A stretch of 64,000 nt of DNA from the NCBI GenBank assembly GCA_010909165.1, contig MU008151.1, positions 1-64,000 on the forward strand, written 5' to 3'. Origin of the DNA: Anthoceros angustus (taxonomy: Eukaryota; Streptophyta; Anthocerotopsida; Anthocerotales; Anthocerotaceae). Of this stretch, positions 57,430-64,000 are shown piece by piece. Position numbers and translations under genes: made by a program. Position 1 is the first letter of the stretch. Each line of letters starts with the position of its first letter. The notes below the pieces were generated by a model. That model was not told the DNA's origin. It was given only the letters and a program-made list of their open reading frames with translations, and searched no databases.

Positions 57430-60400
57430 AGCCACCTGATCATAAATCGTTTTACACTTAATTGAGCGACAAAGTTAGAGTTCTTTTGTTGTGTCACAAT
57501 ATTGAGCGACAAAGTTAGAGTTCATTTGTTGTTGCGATAGGGTGAAATGCGCGGGCACAACGAGGGTCACGCCGAGGAGTTGAATTCCCTGGCCAAGATG
57601 TGGTCAGTCACAAATCTTCCGTGCCGGCCTGTGACGCTATGAAAAGCAGCACAGATTGGGGCAGAGGAGGGAGACGCAGAGCCGGAAAGCCATGAATGCG
57701 CATGAGCGGTACCGGGAGCAGGCCGGCTGTCGCCCTGCCCCATTTATTTCACCGTCACGACTCTCTCACGACCCGATGCCAGCAGCAGCAGCAGCAGCAG
57801 CCAGGCAATGGTCTGGCCAGTCAGGCTGCAACTTGCTTCCACGCCAAGCCACACTTTGTTCAGACTCACAGCTCACAGACATGTGCCCTAACAAGGAAGT
57901 GCCAAGGCAAGGAATCGCAAGGCCAGGGCGAGGGAACGCTGTACACATTTGAAAGCGCGGTGTAGTGCGCATTAATGGCGATGAGACAAGCACGGCGTCG
58001 CGGCAGCGCAACAGGCTGCACAACCGGCGTATGTACATAATAGTATGTATGTAGGTATCCACAATCCCCGCGGTACAGGTACATGCAATTGCAAATGCGA
58101 TTTGCAACACTCTCTCTTCTTTTCGGATGTTTGCTTTGTGCTTTGCAGTCTTGCAGTTGCTTTCCCCATTTCTCCGGGGACCCGGTGCGAGTGCCAGGAC
58201 AGTACATACACGGTGCGGGGACGGGCGGGAGATGGCCCTCATGACTGCCGATGATGCTGTAATCATGCCCGATTATGACCTGAGCGCGGAAAGTAGAGAT
58301 TCGGCAGGAAGGGGGAAGGCAGCAGGACAGCCATGGCACTGCAACATGCATATGGATCCGGGGACTACTACATTACGCATGTCAAGACAATGCAACAAGG
58401 CTGATACATAGGTACACAAACATATATTGCATGTATGTTGTAGTCTGCGTAAATGGGAAGAGCAGGCCTGGCCGGACAGCGGCAGAAGCTGCAGGCCAGT
58501 GGCACATCCCACGGAGCCGCAACTGTTACATATATACTGGCAAGAGGAGGTCCAGGTCCAGGTCCAGGTCCAGGTCCAGGTCCTGCTTCTGCTGCTGCTG
58601 CTGCCGCTGCCGCTGCACATGCAGGTACAGTAGTAGCAGTTGCCCGTTTGTACAGTGTACATACAGTTGTGGTGTCTGCTGAGAGCTCTCTCAGAATGAG
58701 AACAGGCTTGCTTTCATTCCTTTTCCCACCTCAAGCCCTTTGTGTACATTGTGGTAAAGTGTACCTTGACCACTGGTGTGGCCCCATGTGTCCTAGCCGC
58801 TACATCCATTGTGGCCTGCTTTTGGCTTGGATCCCGAGGCCCCAACCCACGGCCACGTTGCATGTAGAATACCTCCAGGACCTGCTCCTCCTGGTGTTGC
58901 GTTTGCGTATGCCGATGCAGTGCATGTCCGTTGTGGGTTGTGGCTAGGGTCAAACTGGGGGACGCAAAACGTGTGTGTGGGGAGGCACCAGGCCACATGG
59001 TCAGTGGTCACACTACTCTGATGTCATGCTTAGGACCGCAGGAGCAGCAACGGCAATGGCAGCCTGCAGAAGGTGCAGCAACAAGCTCGGAGGCTGGGAG
59101 TGGTTTGTGACATGGGCGTGAGGCGAGCGCGTTGTGTAGTCCACCGGAGTGTCTGACACGCTACTGTATCGGACTCGGAGGAGAGGAAGAGCAAACCGCG
59201 TGGGTTGGAAAGATGAACCGCGTCGCTGTTGGGCGGACTGCGACACATGTGTGGCGGAGCGCGGTAGCAGGGGGGGGCATTGAAGGCGGCAGCGGGAGGG
59301 GGACGGGGGCCTGGTACATGTGCACGGGCCTGTGTGACGGCATTGATGGAGCTGGCGCGGGCCACAAGAAGGTCCGGGCGACCACGGGGACGTGGCCGCA
59401 TTTATCTCGTTTCCCGTTGCCGTGGCGGACTGGCTGCCCTGGGCCTAGGGCTTCTTGCTCCGGTCCCGTGTCCCGTGAACCGTGGTGTGAAGGGCGTCTC
59501 GGGGATTGGAATTCACGCGGAATGGCAGATATTTCACACGGCGTGAGGACGTGAGGAGGCGGGATCGGGGGCCGCGCTCCGGCCGGGGCGCCGCTTGGGG
59601 GCGCGGGATGTCTCATGTTCATCACTCTCGACTCTCACGCTGCAACAGTGTCTCGGTGTCGGAACCAAATTTGCACAGACACCCTTGCCTCACGCCTGTC
59701 ATTATGCTGCTGATGGAGATGCTTGCAGCTGGAAGGAGAATATGTATGTAGTAGTTCGTTATCAGCAACACAACAGCAGCAACACTGACTTGCCAGTGGA
59801 GCGGGCCTGCTGTTGTGACAGGATGCGGGGTACAGTAGCCTAGGTCCTAGTAGTAGTCGTGTGATGCGCAGGATCCAGGCTCCATCATGCGGCTCCATTG
59901 GTTGGTGCTGCTTTTACGCTGGAGTTGGTGGAGGAGCCCGAGCAGGAGCAGGAGCAGGAGCCGGAGCCGGAGCAGGAGCAGGAGCCGGCTGCCTTCCTTC
60001 CTTCCTTTCCCTCCTTCCGTGTGAGAGAGAATGAGTGATGAATCGTAACATAAACGAAACATTCATGCCAGATCGCGGGAATGAAAACAATGGCAGTGTG
60101 TCAGGTTTAGGCATGGTAATGCAGTCAAAGAAGTTGGTGCTGCAACTCCTAACGCCTTGCACAGCAAGCAATTGAAGGCGGCGCCATGTCAATGCCGGGT
60201 CGCCCTGGCGTGCCGATGCGCACTCACCATCTCTCTCCACCGGGTCATGACGGGTCCGCCACCACCTGCTGCCACTGCGGCTTGCCAACCACTCAACCTC
60301 GACTCGTCCTTAACGACTCCAGCCAGCTGCCTTAGCTGGATTACGAGTCTTCATGCAAGCGAAGACCAGGCTTGCCGCTCACGCGACTCCACTCCCGCCT

Positions 60401-61308
60401 GCCTGCCTGCCTTCCAGCTCCACCTCGTCGGAATCGGTCCCCGATCCCCCATCCTGCGCCTGCGCCCCATTCTGCGCTTGCAAGTTACAGCTCTGCCTAG
60501 ATTGATGGCAAGTATCCATGGTGCAATCGAGTGCCAACTGCGCACTCAACCGGGCATCCCAGCGGTGTACCTAACTCCAAGTGCAGCTGGTGGATAGATC
60601 TTGCTGATTTGCTGAATACTGAAAGAAGGTCTCGCGCTCAGACCTCCCCTAATCAGCATCTTCCCTTTCCGCCTTCAGGATGGCCTGGCCTGGCCTGGCC
60701 TGGCTTGGCTTGGCCTGGCCTAGCCTTGCCCGGCCTGCAGAAATGAATGAGGCAACCAGCTTGGCGCAGACACAGATCGCCATGAATTCCTGTCCTTCTC
60801 TCTACTCTCTCCTCGTGCCAAGGCCAAGGCCGAGCCCGAGCCGCTGCTGCAGCTGCGTGTGTGCTAGTACAACGCCATAGCGTAGCGCACAGGCTGCAGG
60901 CTGCAGGCTGCAGGCCTCGGACTCCCTCTCTCCTCTCTCCCCACGCTGCCCTCCACTCCACACTCGCCTTCTCCTCGCTTGATCTTCCTCTTCCCTTTCG
61001 TTCCCCTTCCTTCTTCTCTTAACGCCCCGCCCTTCTCCGCTTCGCCTCTCCGCCTCCCGCCACTCGCTGCTGCCAGCTTTCCGCACGCCGAATCCGCTCC
61101 GCATTCCTCCCCCCCCAATCCGTCCCGTCCGCTTCCGCTCCCGGCCTCCCGCCGTGCCGCGCTGCCGGAGCAGTTTCGTCGTCTTCACTCCCCCTGCTCC
61201 GTGCCCGTCGCTCGCCTGCTGCCGCTCCCCCCTCTTTTCCCGCGACGCGAATCCCCGATGCCACAATTCCGCTTGCGGCGTTGAGGAAAGCGGGAGGTGA
61301 TTCCGGCC
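57430..61308. other. Long GC-rich low-complexity region upstream of the CLE gene
   Basis: About 3.9 kb without a convincing gene. A 43-bp unit containing ATTGAGCGACAAAGTTAGAG is repeated at about 57461-57530. Simple repeats are CAG (57781-57801), GGTCCA (58549-58582), CTG/CCGCTG (58588-58612), GGAGCA/GGAGCC (59940-59990), TGGCC (60680-60722) and GCTGCAG (60893-60912). The last 300 bp are strongly pyrimidine-rich and are probably the core promoter and 5' UTR of the CLE precursor. A long regulatory region would suit a signalling gene. Confidence 0.5.
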
Positions 61309-61671
61309 ATGGCCAGCTCCAGGGTGCGCGGCATCGGCAGCGGGAGCGGCGTACTCTTCGTCTCGCTCAGACTAGTGTTCATCTTCCTGCTGCTTCTGCT
61401 CAGCGCGCACAGGACGCAATCACGACCGTTTTTCCTGCGCGGACTGAAGCACGCGCGCTCCACCTCCGCCTTCCACCACCACCATTCCAAGCCGCCGGAG
61501 CGGGAACGGGAGCGGCCCAAACCGGGAGGTGGCGCTGGATTTGCTTGTCCCGGCTGGGAGAGCGACGCTTCCTCGTCGCCGGATTGCGCCCCGCCTGCTC
61601 CCAGCGATGGCGACATTTTCGGCGGCTCCAAGAGAATAATTCCATCGGGGCCGGACCAGCTGCACAATTGA
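61309..61671 (+). CDS. CLE peptide precursor (CLAVATA3/ESR-related)
   Basis: Single exon of 120 residues. The ATG at 61309 starts a basic stretch and then a strong signal peptide core (VLFVSLRLVFIFLLLLLSA). A variable Pro/Arg/Ser-rich middle follows. The protein ends exactly with SKRIIPSGPDQLHN, matching the CLE dodecapeptide R-x-V-P-S-G-P-D-P-L-H-N at nearly every conserved site. The Val is Ile and the second Pro (often hydroxylated) is Gln. The basic residue before the motif is a usual processing site. The released peptide would be secreted and sensed by CLV1/BAM/PXY-type LRR receptor kinases to control meristem divisions. The R-type ending LHN places it with the CLV3-like, not TDIF-like, peptides. 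Confidence 0.9.
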   Translation: MASSRVRGIGSGSGVLFVSLRLVFIFLLLLLSAHRTQSRPFFLRGLKHARSTSAFHHHHSKPPERERERPKPGGGAGFACPGWESDASSSPDCAPPAPSDGDIFGGSKRIIPSGPDQLHN

Positions 61672-63287
61672 ACCACATCCCTTCCTTCCCTGCCTTGCCT
61701 TCCCCTGCCCGGACTGGATTGGATTGGCTTGCTTTCATACATTTAGTATCATCGACGCGCAGGATGAAGATGATCAACCTCCCAAGGACTTCACAGGCGC
61801 TGGCATGGATCGCAACAGGGCCTCGGGAGCCTTTTGGAGGCTGCTACTCTCTACGTGTGTATCATATCTCCTCTGCTATCCGGCTCATATGCAAGTATAC
61901 GCAGTTTACTGTCGGGGGATATCTGGTTCTGGCACAGGTCGGAGCTGTGAAGGGATTCTAGTTTACATTTGGAAATCCTGTCCACGCTGCAACGCAGTTC
62001 CGATGCGCGTCTGCTTCCTTTCTCACCTGCCATCTCTATTCCCTCAACCTTTTGAAATTCAGCAAACATCTACATTTTAGTATCCGTCGCCTCCGCGAGC
62101 GCTCCACAAGAGGACGTCCAGAAGGTGTGGTGACAAGACGGAACAACGGCAGCCCCAGCCTGGGAAATGCACACTCTGTTCAACAGGAGGAGCTTGCGGC
62201 CCAGGATTGTAGTGCAGCTGTCAGACCAGGCAGCTGTGACTTCCATTTGAACATTCAGTTCGGGAGAAGGAAGGGTTCAAATTTGGAAATCACAGTTCGG
62301 CCCACACTCAGGTTCCTGCTCCGCCCGCTCTCAACACTTGACAAACATGCATACGGGGAGACACCACCAACTTTCTTGTCTCTTCTTCTCTTTTCATCAT
62401 CTTCTTGCGGGAGGCGGCAGTAGCAGGAACATAAAGTTATGTCAGCTTAGGTTTATTGATCAGTCACTCTAATGATATGTACAACCGTCACACTTTTCAG
62501 TGACGCCAAGAGAAGATTCACCTTCTCGTATTCAAACGAAAAAAACCAAAGTCTCTTAAGTACAAAGCATGTGCCTTGTGCTCCATTGGGCAGGCTAGGG
62601 ATTGTGACTTCTCTCATCACATGCCTTCAGTTGCGTTGCCGTGTTCGCCATCTGAAGGAAGTTGTTCACTTGCTCACTCACCCGTAAGCAAAGGAAAACA
62701 AAGCACGGAAAACAAACTCGTCGTCGGTGTCACCCGGCCCTAGTAACACCTGCTGCTGCTGCTGCTGCTGCTGCTGCCACCAAAAACATTCCCATATGTC
62801 AGAAAATCCACATCGCTGCCCGAGGCACAGTATCCGGTCTCACTGTGGATACTAGGATTCCCCCCACCGCTTTACAGCCAGATGCATAGCACACCGGAAT
62901 GGACCTTCACAGTGAACCTTGCTATCTTTTCTTTCTTCGTGGGAATATTCTGCTTACTACAAACCCACCTGTAACTAAACAGGCTCGCAAATGCCTGCTT
63001 CTCCACACCACCTTTGTCAGATTGTGTGGATGTACAGACAGTCAACGAGAAAAAGACTGCTTTCTGATGAACCTCCTACCCTCCTCGTCTGACAAAACTG
63101 TCCAAGTCGTCCACCTACGCTCGAGATTCTGGTCCGCAACAGGGCCAGCATGATGGTCAAGGTTGCCACAGAGCAGACACACGACTTCATCAAGCGAAAG
63201 ACTGGTTGACATGTCTCATTTCGCAGAAAGCCCTCAGAGAAGGCAACCAGCTGCTCAGGAAGGTGGGATCCCACTCCTACATCTGTA
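61672..63287. other. Intergenic, convergent 3' ends
   Basis: This contains the 3' UTR of the CLE gene and the 3' flank of the TRM11-like gene. A (CTG) run of about nine units lies at 62751-62777. No gene recognised. Confidence 0.4.
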
Positions 63288-64000
63288 TTAAACATATTTT
63301 CCACGGTATCTGGGTCGAGAATCCAAGAGATCACACGGTGCGACAGAAATATGGGCACGCACAAGTGTCTTGCAATTGCACGACTGCATTTTCAAAGATG
63401 AGTCTTCCACTCTACCGAGTCGACTCACTGCAGGTGAAGAAACAGGCCTTCCAGACTCGCTGTCTGCCGAGTCTGCCTTGCAGTACATACATTCGGACTC
63501 ACCATTCGCAGGCAACACCACTGAGTGGATACTACCCTTCTCCCTGTGCAGCTCTAGCAGTCTTACATGGTTCTCTCTGAACTCCAAATGCTTCCTGGCT
63601 GCAGCATCTGCCATCTCTGCAGTGTACCGACATGTTTTCTCCATGGTCAACAAACAACGACTGTACTTAGTGCTAAGTATCTGCTCACTGCTTGCCCGTA
63701 GCTGGAAACACGGATGTGCTGGGAAGTAGTTCTCAGCACACTCATCCCTCGCTGCGGGAAAGAAGAACACCAACCTCCCGCCCTGGACAAGAAGTCGGGC
63801 AGCCATATCCAACAGATCATGAACGCACTCCGCCAGGGTGTAGGGAGCCGTGGATGGAATGTGTGCTGCTCTTTTCTCGGTTGGGATTGTGTAAGGCTCC
63901 CTGGTTCCATTCAACATCTTCCGGCCACCAGATTTGCGACCACCAGCACGCACTCCATACGGCGGATCACAGATAATGGCATCAAAAACCTGAAGACGAA
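63288..64000 (-). CDS. tRNA (guanine-10-N2)-methyltransferase TRM11-like, 3' part
   Basis: Partial: the 5' end lies beyond the window. The visible frame reads FDAIICDPPYGVRAGGRKSG, with the catalytic (D/N)PPY motif of N2-methylguanosine methyltransferases. It continues with the YTLAECVHDLLDMAARLLVQGGRLVFFFP fold core and ends past KYSRCLLTMEKT. TRM11 with TRM112 methylates G10 of tRNAs using SAM; in animals the pair is TRMT11. The C-terminal 100 residues after FRENHVRLLELH are not conserved in my memory of the family. A further splice near there is possible, so the stop at 63288 is tentative. Confidence 0.88.
   Translation of the reverse strand, partial: RLQVFDAIICDPPYGVRAGGRKSGGRKMLNGTREPYTIPTEKRAAHIPSTAPYTLAECVHDLLDMAARLLVQGGRLVFFFPAARDECAENYFPAHPCFQLRASSEQILSTKYSRCLLTMEKTCRYTAEMADAAARKHLEFRENHVRLLELHREKGSIHSVVLPANGESECMYCKADSADSESGRPVSSPAVSRLGRVEDSSLKMQSCNCKTLVRAHISVAPCDLLDSRPRYRGKYV

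Overview
The window looks like nuclear DNA of a non-seed land plant with a compact, roughly 50% GC genome. GT-AG introns are mostly 80-120 nt. The gene set is land-plant specific: a plasma-membrane H+-ATPase ending in the 14-3-3-type YTV tail, a LAZY/IGT gravitropism gene, a CLE peptide precursor, a PLS-type PPR protein with E motifs, extensin-like and phytocyanin-like wall proteins, and U2 snRNA genes with plant-type upstream elements. A hornwort, another bryophyte or a lycophyte would fit. The sequence alone does not decide between them, and no synteny with a named genome is claimed.

Layout. 0-3 kb: gene-poor, with a decayed coding-like inverted repeat. 3-7.8 kb: a secreted two-domain phytocyanin-like gene (+), then, convergent to it, a receptor-like kinase (-) whose ectodomain is two phytocyanin-like domains. 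9.5-10.4 kb: a clathrin light chain fragment inside an inverted repeat. 11.7-13 kb: a double-GNAT acetyltransferase (-). 13-14.3 kb: AT-rich repeats. 14.7-16.9 kb: a second phytocyanin-like GPI protein (-) with a Lys/Glu-rich ORF just upstream. 17.4-21.7 kb: a GT61 glycosyltransferase (-) and a broken partial copy downstream of it. 23.9-25.3 kb: a third phytocyanin-like GPI protein (+). 25.5-27.3 kb: a quinone-oxidoreductase-like enzyme (-) and a U2 snRNA gene (-). 27.5-31.1 kb: CTU1 tRNA thiolase (+), with an AT-AC (U12-type) intron, and a thioredoxin-like protein (-). 31.5-33.4 kb: AT-rich DNA with tandem repeats, including a telomere-like one. 34.1-39.2 kb: the H+-ATPase (+, 21 exons). 39.7-43.6 kb: the PPR gene with an internal duplication and a frameshift. 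45-46.8 kb: LAZY-like gene (+). 47.4-48.3 kb: extensin-like gene (-). 51.6-53.3 kb: plastid M41-like protein (-). 53.4-53.6 kb: second U2 gene (-). 53.8-55.8 kb: polyol/sugar transporter (-). 57.35 kb: tRNA-Arg(UCU). 61.3 kb: CLE precursor (+). 63.3 kb to the end: TRM11-like tRNA methyltransferase (-), cut by the window edge.

The most unusual object is the kinase at 5.2-7.8 kb. Five exons join in frame through four canonical introns to give a 733-residue protein: signal peptide, two phytocyanin-like domains (only the membrane-proximal one has a complete blue-copper ligand set), a transmembrane helix and an active-looking WAK-like kinase. With the three neighbouring phytocyanin-like genes it forms a loose cluster in which every domain is split at the same place by a phase-1 intron. 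Exon structures were derived by hand from splice sites and reading phase; no expression data or database search was available.
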